From: Oceanihabitans sp. 2_MG-2023
GTDB taxonomy: Bacteria > Bacteroidota > Bacteroidia > Flavobacteriales > Flavobacteriaceae
Assembly (NCBI RefSeq): GCF_030547245.1
Contig: NZ_JAUOQT010000005.1
Coordinates: 124,001 to 188,000, forward strand
Length of the DNA stretch: 64,000 bases
Direction: 5' to 3'
Part shown: positions 16,879-26,462 of the stretch, piece by piece
Numbering within the stretch: position 1 is the first letter of the stretch
How the letters are laid out: each line of letters starts with the position of its first letter
Position numbers and translations under genes: made by a program
The notes under the pieces: generated by a model
Seen by the model: the letters and a program-made list of their open reading frames with translations, nothing else
Databases searched by the model: none
What the model was told of the DNA's origin: nothing

Positions 16879-17700
16879 ATGAAGAATCCAACCAGTTTTT
16901 TAAAAAAAGCCCTAAAAAAACCATATCATTTTGTTAGAAAACAATACTATACAAAATTAGGTCTAGATAAAGATTTAATTTTAGTCTATACGCTTAGTAA
17001 AGTTGGTTCGTCTTCGGTTTATTATTCTTTAAAAAAGAAATTTCCGTATAAAGAAATTCATCATGTACACTTTTTAGGAGATACTTGGTTAAATAAGCTT
17101 AAAAACGATCATGAAATTTTTCAAAACAATATAAAAACAGCTAATAGGTTATTTAAATTATTCAAGAAAAAACAATGGAATATAAAAATTATATCCCTTA
17201 CAAGAGATCCTATAGCAAGAGATATATCTGGAATTTTTCAAGCATGGCAACATATATTTAATGTAGACGATATCACTAAAGTATCTGCAGAAAGCATTCT
17301 AGATTATTTAAATAATAACGATTTTTCATATTCTGAAAATTGGTTTGAAACCGATTTTTTAGAATTTACAGGATGTAATGTTTTTGAGGAAACATTTAAT
17401 ACAGAAACAGGATTTCAAACCTATACATCGAATAATATACCAATATTAATCCTGCAATTAGAGCAATTAAATACGGTGTATAATGAAGCAATGAATGTGT
17501 TTTTAGGAAAAGATAATTACGTCTTACATCAAGAAAATATAACCTCTTCTAGAGCATCTGGAGCGCTTAATAAAAAGATTAAAAGCGCGTTAAGTATTCC
17601 CGATAAAAAATTAGATACAATATATACTTCAAAATATATGAAGACCTTTTATAATGCTTCACAAATTAAAGCTTTTAAAAAGAGATGGACGAAGCAGTAA
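16879..17700 (+). CDS. Putative capsular polysaccharide synthesis protein, sulfotransferase-like (NKWYS family)
   Basis: A 273-residue protein. The N-terminal KVGSSSVYYSL (41-51) resembles the phosphosulfate-binding loop of sulfotransferases, and LTRDPIARDIS at about 108-118 matches the second cofactor region. ENWFETDF near residue 155 is the feature of the NKWYS group annotated as capsular polysaccharide synthesis proteins. The role is probably sulfation or another group transfer onto the glycan. It is the second sulfotransferase-like gene in the locus, and its 3' end overlaps the next gene by 16 bases. Confidence 0.65.
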   Translation: MKNPTSFLKKALKKPYHFVRKQYYTKLGLDKDLILVYTLSKVGSSSVYYSLKKKFPYKEIHHVHFLGDTWLNKLKNDHEIFQNNIKTANRLFKLFKKKQWNIKIISLTRDPIARDISGIFQAWQHIFNVDDITKVSAESILDYLNNNDFSYSENWFETDFLEFTGCNVFEETFNTETGFQTYTSNNIPILILQLEQLNTVYNEAMNVFLGKDNYVLHQENITSSRASGALNKKIKSALSIPDKKLDTIYTSKYMKTFYNASQIKAFKKRWTKQ

Positions 17701-18677
17701 ATGGTGTAAGTGTAATACTTTGTTGCTATAATAGTGTAAATAGGTTGCCAGAAACCTTAAAGCATCTAGCACACCAAAACGTAGAGAATACGGTTTCTTG
17801 GGAAATTATTTTAGTAAATAATAACTCTTCAGATGCAACAGCTAAAGAAGCTATTTCTATATGGAAAAAACTTGGAGATCCTGTTCCTTTAACGGTGGTA
17901 AACGAAAAGAATCCAGGTTTGTCGTTTGCAAGAGAAAAAGGCATGGCTGTAGCGAATTATAATGTTTTTCTATTTTGTGATGACGATAATTGGTTGCAAA
18001 ACGATTATGTAAAAATAGTTTTTAATACCTTCCAAATAAATCCAGAAATAGGAGCGGTAGGAGGTTGGTGTGAAGCCGTTTTTGAAGCTGATAAACCAGA
18101 ATGGTTTGATGCTTTTGCTGGTAATTTTGCGGTTGGTAAACCAGCAACAGAAACGGGCTGTATAAATAACACCAATCAGTATATTTATGGTGCAGGTATG
18201 GCATTGCGTAAAAGCACAATTAAAAGTTTAAAACAAAAAGGTTTTAAAAACATTCTTACCGACAGAAAAGGAAAACAATTATCTAGTGGTGGAGACGTAG
18301 AGTTAATTTATGGCTTAAAACTAATTAATGTAAAAGTGATGTTTCAGGATGCTTTGTTTTTTCATCATTTTATGCCTAAAAATAGAATGCAATGGGAATA
18401 TTTGTTAAAATTAAGAACCTCTATGTATTGGTCTAATTTTGTATTACATATATACTTAGATGCTTTAAAAAATAAAAAGGTGACCTTTAAATTTATGCTT
18501 AATAAAATAAAGAAGTCTTTGGTTTATATTTATACTAAAAGCAAGGCATTAAATAAATTAGAACCCAATAAAGGTTTGTTTTTAAAAAACCAAATAGAAG
18601 TAAAAAAAATGTTTTTAACGCATACTTACTTTTATTATAAAACTAGAATTGCTCTAAAAAAAATACAGAATGGTTAA
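17685..18677 (+). CDS. Glycosyltransferase family 2 (tandem copy 1)
   Basis: A 330-residue GT-A enzyme: VSVILCCYNSVNRLPETL at the N-terminus, FCDDDNWL near 97-104 as the DXD-like site, then GGWCEAVFEADKPEWF, YGAGMALRKS and SSGGDVELIYGLKL. The same order is found in the following gene, so this is one of a tandem pair. It overlaps the gene before by 16 bases and the one after by 8, so a polycistronic, coupled arrangement is likely. The C-terminus is basic and may attach to the membrane. Donor unknown. Confidence 0.85.
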   Translation: MDEAVNGVSVILCCYNSVNRLPETLKHLAHQNVENTVSWEIILVNNNSSDATAKEAISIWKKLGDPVPLTVVNEKNPGLSFAREKGMAVANYNVFLFCDDDNWLQNDYVKIVFNTFQINPEIGAVGGWCEAVFEADKPEWFDAFAGNFAVGKPATETGCINNTNQYIYGAGMALRKSTIKSLKQKGFKNILTDRKGKQLSSGGDVELIYGLKLINVKVMFQDALFFHHFMPKNRMQWEYLLKLRTSMYWSNFVLHIYLDALKNKKVTFKFMLNKIKKSLVYIYTKSKALNKLEPNKGLFLKNQIEVKKMFLTHTYFYYKTRIALKKIQNG

Positions 18678-19659
18678 AGGAATTTCTATCGTACTTTGTA
18701 CCTACAATGGTAAAAAAAGACTAGAGCAAACATTGCAGCACATCGCTGCACAAAAAATTACGGTTCCTTGCGAAATTATTTTTGTAGATAATGCATCTAC
18801 AGATGACACAAAAGAATATGCAGATACTTGGTGGAAAACGCATGGAGCTTCTCAAATAGAATATTATTCTTTTATACAGCCAATTCCTGGAAAATCGTAC
18901 GCACAAGATTTAGGCTACGAAAAAGCACAGTACGAATATATTTTGGTGTGCGACGATGATAACTGGTTATGTGATATCTATGTAGAAACTGCTTATCAAA
19001 TAATGACAGAAAACACCAGTATTGGTGCATTAGGAGGTTGGTGTGATGCTGTTTTTGAGTTGGAAAAACCAGCCTGGTTTAGTACCTATTCCAAATATTT
19101 CGCAGTATCTAAACAAGGCAAACAAAGTGGCGATATAACAAACCAAAAAGGATGTTTGTATGGTGCAGGAATGGTTTTACGTAAATCGCATTGGCTGCAG
19201 TTAAAAACATTAGGTTTTAACCATTTGTTAAGCTGTAGAAAAGGAGATAGTTTAAGTTCTGGAGGAGATACAGAATATAGTTATGCATTACGTTTATTAG
19301 GATATAAAATTTGGTATGACGAACGTTTGTATTTTAAACATTTTATGACAGATGGAAGATTAAACCTAAACTATTTATCTCGTTTACGAAAAGCAATGGT
19401 ATATTCGAATCATATTTTATGGCCGTATCAAGACCTTTTAAAAGGAAAAGAGCGAACAGCACTAGATTTTAAAAAGGAGGTGTTTCAGCATGTTCCAATA
19501 TATTTTACAAAAAAAATACTGAACTTGTGTATTGGTAATTTTGAAAAAAAAGAAATTTCAAAAAAATACCTAATCAATAGTAAGTATAAACTTTTTAATT
19601 ATGCTACTTATAAACAGAATTTACAATCCATAAAAGCGTGGTTGCCAAACAAATTTTAA
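18670..19659 (+). CDS. Glycosyltransferase family 2 (tandem copy 2)
   Basis: A 329-residue GT-A enzyme with ISIVLCTYNGKKRLEQTL, VCDDDNWL near 93-100, GGWCDAVFELEKPAWF, YGAGMVLRKS and SSGGDTEYSYALRL. The motif order and spacing match the preceding protein closely, and their start and stop overlap by 8 bases, evidence for local gene duplication. It may add a neighbouring residue of similar type, but the specificity cannot be inferred. Confidence 0.85.
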   Translation: MVKGISIVLCTYNGKKRLEQTLQHIAAQKITVPCEIIFVDNASTDDTKEYADTWWKTHGASQIEYYSFIQPIPGKSYAQDLGYEKAQYEYILVCDDDNWLCDIYVETAYQIMTENTSIGALGGWCDAVFELEKPAWFSTYSKYFAVSKQGKQSGDITNQKGCLYGAGMVLRKSHWLQLKTLGFNHLLSCRKGDSLSSGGDTEYSYALRLLGYKIWYDERLYFKHFMTDGRLNLNYLSRLRKAMVYSNHILWPYQDLLKGKERTALDFKKEVFQHVPIYFTKKILNLCIGNFEKKEISKKYLINSKYKLFNYATYKQNLQSIKAWLPNKF

Positions 19660-19685
19660 TCTCTAAGCGTACGTAAATTGATTTT

Positions 19686-20939
19686 TTGAGCAAACAAGAC
19701 AAACATATAGCCATAGTAGTAAAATACTTTCCTACTGTTTCCGAAACCTTTATCGTTAATCAAATTAACGGATTGTTAGATGCTGGTTGCAAAGTAGATT
19801 TGTATGCGTATGTAGCAATAGAAAATGCATTAATTCATAAGAGTTTAAAAAAATATAATTTATTAGAAAAGGTAAAGTATTTTATTTCTCCACCAACATT
19901 AAAGAGGAAACGTTTTATCGTTTTTTTAAATTGGATTTTTGAAAATTTTTTTAGTATTAAATGGAACTTATTATTTAAAACGCTCCATTTTTTTAAATAC
20001 GGAAAAGAAGCTTATACCTTAAAACTTTTTTTTGAAGCACAATGGTTTTTAGTGCCAAATACTGTAGATATTATACATACGCATTTTGGAATGACTGGAA
20101 ACCGAATTGCAAAATTAAAAGCCATTGGTATTATACCAAGTTCTGTAAAGCTTATTAATACTTTTCATGGTTATGATTTGTCTCCAGAAAAGCTTCCATT
20201 GTATAAAAAAAAATACCACGATTTGTTTCATCAAGCAGATGTATTTACCGTAAATACGCCATATTTAGAAGGAGTATTAAAACAAGTGAATACCAATAAT
20301 AAACCCTGTTATATATTACCAGTAGGATTAGATACCTCCTATTTTAAAAAGGAGCAAGAAAAAGAAAATACAGGTTTTTTTGATATTGTTTTTTGCGGCA
20401 GGCTAATTCCTTTAAAAGCACCAGATTTAGCAGTTGCAATTATAAAACAAGTAATACTTGCTGGTTACCATAATGTACGTTTACATATTATAGGAGATGG
20501 CCCAATGAAAGCACAATTGCAAGAAACAATTAAAGAGAATAAGCTAAAGGAGTACGTTTCTATTTATGGGCAACTATCTCAAGAAGCAATAAAACAAAAG
20601 ATGCAACTGTCGGATATGTTTTTATTACCAGGAAGATATGAAGCACATACAGGTCGCGCAGAAACGCAAGGTTTGGTTATACAAGAAGCACAAGCAATGT
20701 GTTTACCAGTAATAGTAAGTGATGTTGGAGGTATGCAATATGGTGTACTGCCAAATAAAACAGGATATATAATTGCAGAAAACGATATAAACGGATTTGT
20801 TACTGCTATAGAACAACTAATTTTAAAACCAGATTTAAAGGTAGAACTAGGAAATAATGGTAGAGATTTTGTAGTTAAGAATTATGATAATAAAGTGTTA
20901 ACAGATGCGCTTTTAGTAATTTATGACAAGATTATTTAG
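19686..20939 (+). CDS. Glycosyltransferase family 4
   Basis: A 417-residue GT-B enzyme. The N-terminus (IAIVVKYFPTVSETFIVNQI) is typical of the colanic-acid WcaL-like group. The donor site holds RAETQGLVIQEAQA with E-x7-E spacing near residue 325, then PVIVSDVGG. Uses a TTG start at 19686. Its last 8 bases overlap the end of the opposite-strand SGNH-like gene. No terminator separates the convergent pair. Confidence 0.85.
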   Translation: MSKQDKHIAIVVKYFPTVSETFIVNQINGLLDAGCKVDLYAYVAIENALIHKSLKKYNLLEKVKYFISPPTLKRKRFIVFLNWIFENFFSIKWNLLFKTLHFFKYGKEAYTLKLFFEAQWFLVPNTVDIIHTHFGMTGNRIAKLKAIGIIPSSVKLINTFHGYDLSPEKLPLYKKKYHDLFHQADVFTVNTPYLEGVLKQVNTNNKPCYILPVGLDTSYFKKEQEKENTGFFDIVFCGRLIPLKAPDLAVAIIKQVILAGYHNVRLHIIGDGPMKAQLQETIKENKLKEYVSIYGQLSQEAIKQKMQLSDMFLLPGRYEAHTGRAETQGLVIQEAQAMCLPVIVSDVGGMQYGVLPNKTGYIIAENDINGFVTAIEQLILKPDLKVELGNNGRDFVVKNYDNKVLTDALLVIYDKII

Positions 20940-21966
20940 CTTTGTTTAAGTTTGCTAATAACTTTTCACCAACCACAATCGAAAAAAGTCTAGATCCTTT
21001 ATTATTTAAATGATAAAAATCGAAAGAGGCGTCTTTTCCATAAAGATTCGTATGGTCTTTGTATGAAGATAAATCTATAATATTATTTTTTGGTAACAAG
21101 TTCACAATAGGTAAAAGTGCTTTGTAATATTCTAAGTTTAACTTTGGAGGTAAAACATATATAACGTCTATTCCTTTTTCTTTAGATAGTTTTATGATTT
21201 GAATAAGATGCTTTAAATGCGAATTGTTTACCGTTAGTTTTGAAACATCTAGGTTGTCCCTTAGTTTTGCTGTTTGAACAAGTTTTTTGTAATTTGAAAT
21301 ATCCAAATTAAATTTTTTATAATATTCTAAAATACTTTCCAAGTTACTGGTTTTATCAGCTACTTCCTGCTGCAAAGAATAATAACCATTATTATTATTA
21401 TTATTAAATGTGTTCTTAGTTTTAAAAAAATCTTTAATGGAAGTAAAATCTAAAACTCGATATATAAAGCTTAATAATATAGTTTTTTTTAGTCTATTCT
21501 TTTTCTTTTTAGAGTAGTGAGAATCATTAATTAAACTTATGCAATGTGACATGTTTGAAGTAGTGTTCCAATAATTACCCTTGATAGTTTTTGCATTATT
21601 CTTAAATAGTTCTAAATGCTGTAATTCAATAATTGCATACTTTATTTTTTTAGAATCGTTTTCTTCAATAAAGTTTTCATATAAATAAGTAGACTCTGGG
21701 TAAAACGTAGCAGGAGAAGCAAAATTAAATGTTTTAATATTATAGTCTGTTGTTATGGAGTCTATTATTCTAGGATTTAATTGTCTATAAAGTCTACTGG
21801 ACCCAAAAAGAACAGTATTAAAAGGTGTTTTTGTTTTTTCAAAATAAGCTATTTTTGAAGCATAAATATCATTTCCATAATAATATGGAAGTATCCAAAA
21901 ACGTAAGGAAATTAGTACCAAAAGGAATAAACAAAAAGTAAGCGTTTTTTTTATAAATAAATTCAT
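20932..21966 (-). CDS. SGNH-hydrolase-like protein, partner of the MBOAT acyltransferase
   Basis: A 344-residue protein with one N-terminal membrane anchor (about residues 8-27) and a periplasmic domain. LFGSSRLYRQLNP (53-65) supplies a GSSR element like block I of SGNH/AlgX-type proteins, and DFYHLNNKG near Asp316/His319 resembles the catalytic D-x-x-H block V. It lies 3 bases after the MBOAT gene in the same minus-strand unit. In alginate- and cellulose-type acetylation systems the MBOAT protein passes an acyl group through the membrane and an SGNH-like protein places it on the glycan. A similar role is inferred. Confidence 0.68.
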   Translation of the reverse strand: MNLFIKKTLTFCLFLLVLISLRFWILPYYYGNDIYASKIAYFEKTKTPFNTVLFGSSRLYRQLNPRIIDSITTDYNIKTFNFASPATFYPESTYLYENFIEENDSKKIKYAIIELQHLELFKNNAKTIKGNYWNTTSNMSHCISLINDSHYSKKKKNRLKKTILLSFIYRVLDFTSIKDFFKTKNTFNNNNNNGYYSLQQEVADKTSNLESILEYYKKFNLDISNYKKLVQTAKLRDNLDVSKLTVNNSHLKHLIQIIKLSKEKGIDVIYVLPPKLNLEYYKALLPIVNLLPKNNIIDLSSYKDHTNLYGKDASFDFYHLNNKGSRLFSIVVGEKLLANLNKAK

Positions 21967-21969
21967 AGC

Positions 21970-23406
21970 TTAAAATTGAAAATAAATAAACGTTTGTTCA
22001 TTTTTACTAAACCAAAAAATGAGTATCATAATAAAATAATAGAAAGTGATTCTAATTGGTCGTTTATAACGACAAAATAATGTTTCTAAAGCATATTTAT
22101 TCGTTCTTCCCAGCCATTCTATAATTAAAAAAAACACAAGTAATATAAATAAATAGGTTGGTCTTATTTCTGGAATAGCAAATAAAGAAAGACTGCAAAT
22201 TCCAAATAGATATTGTAATGCATGGGCTACACTTTCTGCTCTAAAAAACACCCAAGCAAGTGTGGTGATACCAAAGGTTAATAAGATTTTTAAAACAGCT
22301 TTTAGCGAAGGGTAGCTTTTGTCGTGTGCTACAATTTCTATATGGTTTCGATTATTATTGGTTAGCAGTAGTGGTATAAAGTATAAAGCATTTAAAGCGC
22401 CCCAAATAATAAAAGTCCAGTTAGCGCCATGCCAAAAACCGCTAACTAAAAATATTATAAAAACATTTCGTATTTGTTGTTTTTTAGAACCTCGAGAGCC
22501 TCCTAAGGGTATGTATAAATAATCTCTAAACCAGGTAGAAAGCGAAATATGCCATCGCCTCCAAAACTCTGCGATGTCTCTAGAAAAATAAGGGAACGCA
22601 AAATTTTGCATAAGGTTAAAACCAAATAATCTTGAAGTACCAATAGCAATATCCGAATATCCAGAAAAATCACCATAAATTTGAAAAGCAAAAAAGATAG
22701 CTCCTAATACTAAAGTACTTCCAGAATATTCTTGATGATTATCAAAAATAATATTTACAAAAACAGCACAATTATCTGCTATTACCACTTTTTTAAATAA
22801 ACCCCAAAGTATTTGCCTAAGACCATCTACAGCTTTAGTATAATTAAATACTCTTTTGGTATAAAATTGCGGTAATAAATTGCTAGCTCTTTCAATAGGT
22901 CCAGCAACTAATTGCGGAAAAAAGCTTACAAAAGCAGCAAATGCAACAAAGTCTTTAGTAGGTTTTAATTTATTACGATATACATCAATAGTATAACTCA
23001 AGGTTTGAAAAGTATAAAAGCTAATACCAACAGGTAGAATAATGTGTAAAGCCCTTCCAGAAACTGGAACTCCCATCCAAGTAAAAGCTTGTATAAAATT
23101 ATCTAAGAAAAAATTATAGTATTTAAAGAAACCTAAAAAGCCTAAGTTTGTTACTATACTTATCCACAAATACACCTTTCGTTTGTTTAAAGTGTTTTCT
23201 TTGGCTAAAAATCGCCCAATAGAGTAATCGACTATAGTACTAAATAATATGAGACTCAAAAATCGCCAATCCCACCAACCATAAAAAACATAACTAGCAA
23301 CCACCAAAAAGGCATTTTGTAGTTTTAAGTTTTTATTTGTTATAAACCAATAAATAATAAATACTATTGGCAAATAAATAGCAAAATCTATAGAGTTAAA
23401 TAGCAT
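21970..23406 (-). CDS. MBOAT family O-acyltransferase (AlgI-like)
   Basis: A 478-residue polytopic protein with about ten membrane helices. The catalytic His326 lies in SGFWHGANWTF, and the N-terminal MLFNSIDFAIYLPIVF and FFPQLVAGPI segments are typical for the AlgI branch. It would carry acyl groups, usually acetyl, across the inner membrane for O-acylation of the polysaccharide. It is the first gene of a two-gene minus-strand unit set inside a plus-strand locus, with a 197-base divergent region to asnB. Family call firm, acyl donor and target inferred. Confidence 0.92.
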   Translation of the reverse strand: MLFNSIDFAIYLPIVFIIYWFITNKNLKLQNAFLVVASYVFYGWWDWRFLSLILFSTIVDYSIGRFLAKENTLNKRKVYLWISIVTNLGFLGFFKYYNFFLDNFIQAFTWMGVPVSGRALHIILPVGISFYTFQTLSYTIDVYRNKLKPTKDFVAFAAFVSFFPQLVAGPIERASNLLPQFYTKRVFNYTKAVDGLRQILWGLFKKVVIADNCAVFVNIIFDNHQEYSGSTLVLGAIFFAFQIYGDFSGYSDIAIGTSRLFGFNLMQNFAFPYFSRDIAEFWRRWHISLSTWFRDYLYIPLGGSRGSKKQQIRNVFIIFLVSGFWHGANWTFIIWGALNALYFIPLLLTNNNRNHIEIVAHDKSYPSLKAVLKILLTFGITTLAWVFFRAESVAHALQYLFGICSLSLFAIPEIRPTYLFILLVFFLIIEWLGRTNKYALETLFCRYKRPIRITFYYFIMILIFWFSKNEQTFIYFQF

Positions 23407-23551
23407 TTTAATAATTTAATGGAAAGCTAAACTAAAATAAAAATTAGAAAAGCGCATTTAAAAAATAGTATTATTTCTAGTATAAAAGATATAGAATCCT
23501 ATATCTATGCTTTATAAGAAAGTAAAGGCGTAAAATACAAAAGCAAAGTTA

Positions 23552-23581
23552 TTTGTTATAGCAATAGAAAATTTTATATTG
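23552..23581 (+). promoter_or_regulatory. Promoter for asnB and the downstream glycosyltransferase genes
   Basis: TTTG at 23552-23555, a 19-base spacer, then TATATTGC from 23575, close to the TAnnTTTG consensus. It lies 22 bases before the AsnB ATG in the divergent gap with the MBOAT gene. Transcripts from the upstream half of the locus are interrupted here by opposite-strand genes, so a fresh promoter is expected. Confidence 0.5.
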
Positions 23582-23603
23582 CAGTAAATTAATTTACAAA
23601 TCT

Positions 23604-25448
23604 ATGTGTGGCTTTTTAGGAGAAATTTCTAGTACATTATTAGAGCCAACTGCATTTAAATCCTTGTTAGATTTAAGTAAACAACGAGGTCCAGATCAAC
23701 AAGGTCTCTGGAAAGATCAAATTTGCCAACTAGGTTTTAATCGTCTAGCAATACTGGATGTTTCAGAGGCTGGTAAACAACCAATATTAAGCCCTTCTGG
23801 ACGCTATGCTTTGGTTTTTAATGGGGAAATTTATAACTATAAGAAATTACAAGTAACATATAATATAAGCGCATCTAATTTACGTTCTTCTTCCGATACA
23901 GAAGTATTAGCACATATCTTAGATAAGGATTCTATTCCAGAAATAGCGAAACAACTTAATGGTATGTTTGCTATCTCTATTTGGGATACGGTTTTAAAAC
24001 AACTTACTTTAATTCGTGATTTTTCTGGTATAAAACCTTTGTATTATGGTATGAAGCAAGAGCAAATAATCTTTGCTTCGCAATTTGACCAAGTGTTTAA
24101 GCATTCCCTTTTTGCTAAAAAAGAATTGCGGCCAGATGCTATGAAAAGTTTTTTTGGTCTAGGTTATATGCATGCTCCAGATACCGTTTTTAAGGATATA
24201 TTTCAAGTAGAGCCAGGAGCGTTAGTAGTTTGGGATTTTAATTTAAAACAGATTGTAAATAAAGAATACTATTATAAATGGCAAGTAAAAGAAGAACTTT
24301 TAGATACAGCTTCTAAAACAAAAGAAGTCTTTAAGTCTAGTATGCATGAAGTGATTAAAGGGCAACTCCAAGCAGATGTGCCATTAGGTACTTTTTTAAG
24401 TTCTGGTTTTGATAGCTCCTTGATTTCGGCGTTTGCCAAAGAAGAAAACCCTTTAATTAAAGCTTTTACTTTTGGTGTAGATAGTCATGGAAAATATGAT
24501 GAACGTCAAGATGCGGAGGCTTATGCTGCTATATTAAATTTAAATCATGAAACAGCGACAGTACAAGAAGCAGATTTATTGGCTATTATAGATGCGCATT
24601 TTAAAGCAATGCCAGAACCTTTTGGAGATTATAGCTCCATACCAACCTATGTTATTTGTCAAAAAGCACGAAAATTTGCTACAGTGATGTTATCTGGAGA
24701 TGGCGGAGATGAACTTTTTTGGGGATATCCTCGTTTTAGAACATCTTTAAATCAAGCACATTGGTTTCAGTATCCGCTTTGGTCACGAAAAATAATACTA
24801 CCTATTTTAAGACGGTTAAAACAAAAACTGCCCTGGGGAGTACAAATGTTTCCGCGTTTTTCGGATTGGATATTAAATAAGCAAGTACATTTTAGTGACA
24901 TTCATCGTTTTATGCCAAAAACAAATTTTACAGATTCCGTTTATAAATCGTATCAGTATAATAGTTCTCTTAAAAAAGAAGAAGTTTTACAGTATCTTAA
25001 AAAGAACGAATTTCATGCACACATGCAACGTGTATTAAAAAAGGTAGATTTAGCCAGTATGTCGCATAGTTTAGAAGTGCGCGTTCCTTTTTTAGACAAA
25101 GAAATGATAGCATTTAGCAATCGTATAAAATCGGGCTTTACGATCGATCATGACGAAACTAAAATAATATTAAAAAGTAGTCTCTATGATTATATACCTA
25201 AAGAGATTGTTAATAAAGAGAAGAAAGGTTTTTCTGTTCCTATAGCGTCTTGGTTACATGAGGAGTTAAAAGAAGATTTTAAACATACTATTTTAGAAAG
25301 ACCATTTTATGGAGCAGAACATGTAGATTTAAAGTTTTTAAAAATAACGATAGCATCCTTTTTTAATAAAAATTCTTCAGTTGATGTTTGGGGATTATGG
25401 CACGTATATGCCTGGCAAAAATGGGCTATTCATCATGAATTGGTTTGA
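23604..25448 (+). CDS. asnB: Glutamine-hydrolysing asparagine synthase family protein
   Basis: A 614-residue two-domain amidotransferase. Cys2 (MCGFLGEIS) is the N-terminal nucleophile of the glutaminase domain, with RGPDQQG and FNGEIYNY following. The synthase domain has the ATP PP-loop SGFDSS at 267-272 and a second loop SGDGGDELFWGY. The enzyme makes an amide from a carboxylate, ATP and glutamine. In this setting, with a uronic-acid dehydrogenase, amidation of a sugar acid is more likely than free asparagine synthesis; WbpS of Pseudomonas O-antigen loci is a precedent. It opens a new plus-strand run of genes. Confidence 0.88.
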   Translation: MCGFLGEISSTLLEPTAFKSLLDLSKQRGPDQQGLWKDQICQLGFNRLAILDVSEAGKQPILSPSGRYALVFNGEIYNYKKLQVTYNISASNLRSSSDTEVLAHILDKDSIPEIAKQLNGMFAISIWDTVLKQLTLIRDFSGIKPLYYGMKQEQIIFASQFDQVFKHSLFAKKELRPDAMKSFFGLGYMHAPDTVFKDIFQVEPGALVVWDFNLKQIVNKEYYYKWQVKEELLDTASKTKEVFKSSMHEVIKGQLQADVPLGTFLSSGFDSSLISAFAKEENPLIKAFTFGVDSHGKYDERQDAEAYAAILNLNHETATVQEADLLAIIDAHFKAMPEPFGDYSSIPTYVICQKARKFATVMLSGDGGDELFWGYPRFRTSLNQAHWFQYPLWSRKIILPILRRLKQKLPWGVQMFPRFSDWILNKQVHFSDIHRFMPKTNFTDSVYKSYQYNSSLKKEEVLQYLKKNEFHAHMQRVLKKVDLASMSHSLEVRVPFLDKEMIAFSNRIKSGFTIDHDETKIILKSSLYDYIPKEIVNKEKKGFSVPIASWLHEELKEDFKHTILERPFYGAEHVDLKFLKITIASFFNKNSSVDVWGLWHVYAWQKWAIHHELV

Positions 25449-25473
25449 TTTTAACAATTGAAAATTTTAAATA

Positions 25474-26421
25474 ATGTCCCTAAGTATTATTACACCACAT
25501 TATAATGATTTTGAAGGTTTAAAAAGAATTTATTCGCATCTTCAAGAGCAAACTCACTCCGCTTGGGATTGGGTAATTGTGGATGATAAATCTGATGCCA
25601 ATACTCAAGATAATATTGTTAAATGGCACGAAAATCTTCCAGATTCTAAAGTACAGTTATATTTAAATACCGAAAAAACAAACGCTTCCGTATGTAGAAA
25701 TCTTGGAGCTGATTTAGCTAAATCTAATACTTTAGTTTTTTTAGATTCAGATGATAAAATAGCACCAGATTTTGTAGCCAATAGAAACGTGAAATTTACT
25801 CATTTTGCTGTTTTTAAAAATTATTATATCCTAAACGAAAATGAAGAAAAAATTATAAAAAAAGTTAATCATGCTAATTATTTAGATTGTTTTCTAGCAG
25901 CAAATTTTATTTGGCAAACATCTTGTGTTTTATGGAATCGTGTTTTTTTTAAGGAAGTTGGACGATTTAATCCGAAACTAAAAAGGTTACAAGATATAGA
26001 GTTGTCTGTTAGGGCGATCCAGCATAGTACTAAATACTCAGTTATTGATAATACAATTGACTTTTATTATAAAACCAAGCCAATTAGTGAACGTAAAAAT
26101 TTTGTACTTCCAGTATGTAATGCTGTACACTTGTTTATTTCTAAATTACTAGAAACAGATAATTTAAACAAACACCAACTCTCATTAATTTCTGGTTACT
26201 ATTTTTTATGTGTTCGTTATTTTGAACGTTCAGGCAGCAAAGAAAATATACGTTTGGTGCAAAAAAATCTAAGTCTTTTTTATAAAAAAAAGCACATAAG
26301 TGTTAAAAATTTTATCTTGGGTTATTTGCTATTAAAACTATATAACTATAATATACTGTCGGCAAAAAAATTTGTAAGAGGGAATAGATATTTATTTAAA
26401 CCAAAACAGATACAGAACTAA
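25474..26421 (+). CDS. Glycosyltransferase family 2
   Basis: A 315-residue GT-A protein. LSIITPHYNDFEGL at the start, WVIVDDKSD for nucleotide binding, NASVCRNLGA and FLDSDDK for the DXD-like site, all in the usual order within the first 95 residues. The C-terminus is basic and hydrophobic in part. 25 bases after asnB and probably co-transcribed. Donor unknown. Confidence 0.83.
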   Translation: MSLSIITPHYNDFEGLKRIYSHLQEQTHSAWDWVIVDDKSDANTQDNIVKWHENLPDSKVQLYLNTEKTNASVCRNLGADLAKSNTLVFLDSDDKIAPDFVANRNVKFTHFAVFKNYYILNENEEKIIKKVNHANYLDCFLAANFIWQTSCVLWNRVFFKEVGRFNPKLKRLQDIELSVRAIQHSTKYSVIDNTIDFYYKTKPISERKNFVLPVCNAVHLFISKLLETDNLNKHQLSLISGYYFLCVRYFERSGSKENIRLVQKNLSLFYKKKHISVKNFILGYLLLKLYNYNILSAKKFVRGNRYLFKPKQIQN

Positions 26422-26462
26422 CCAAAAATAAAGTTATATTTTAAGATTAATATACTATTAAA

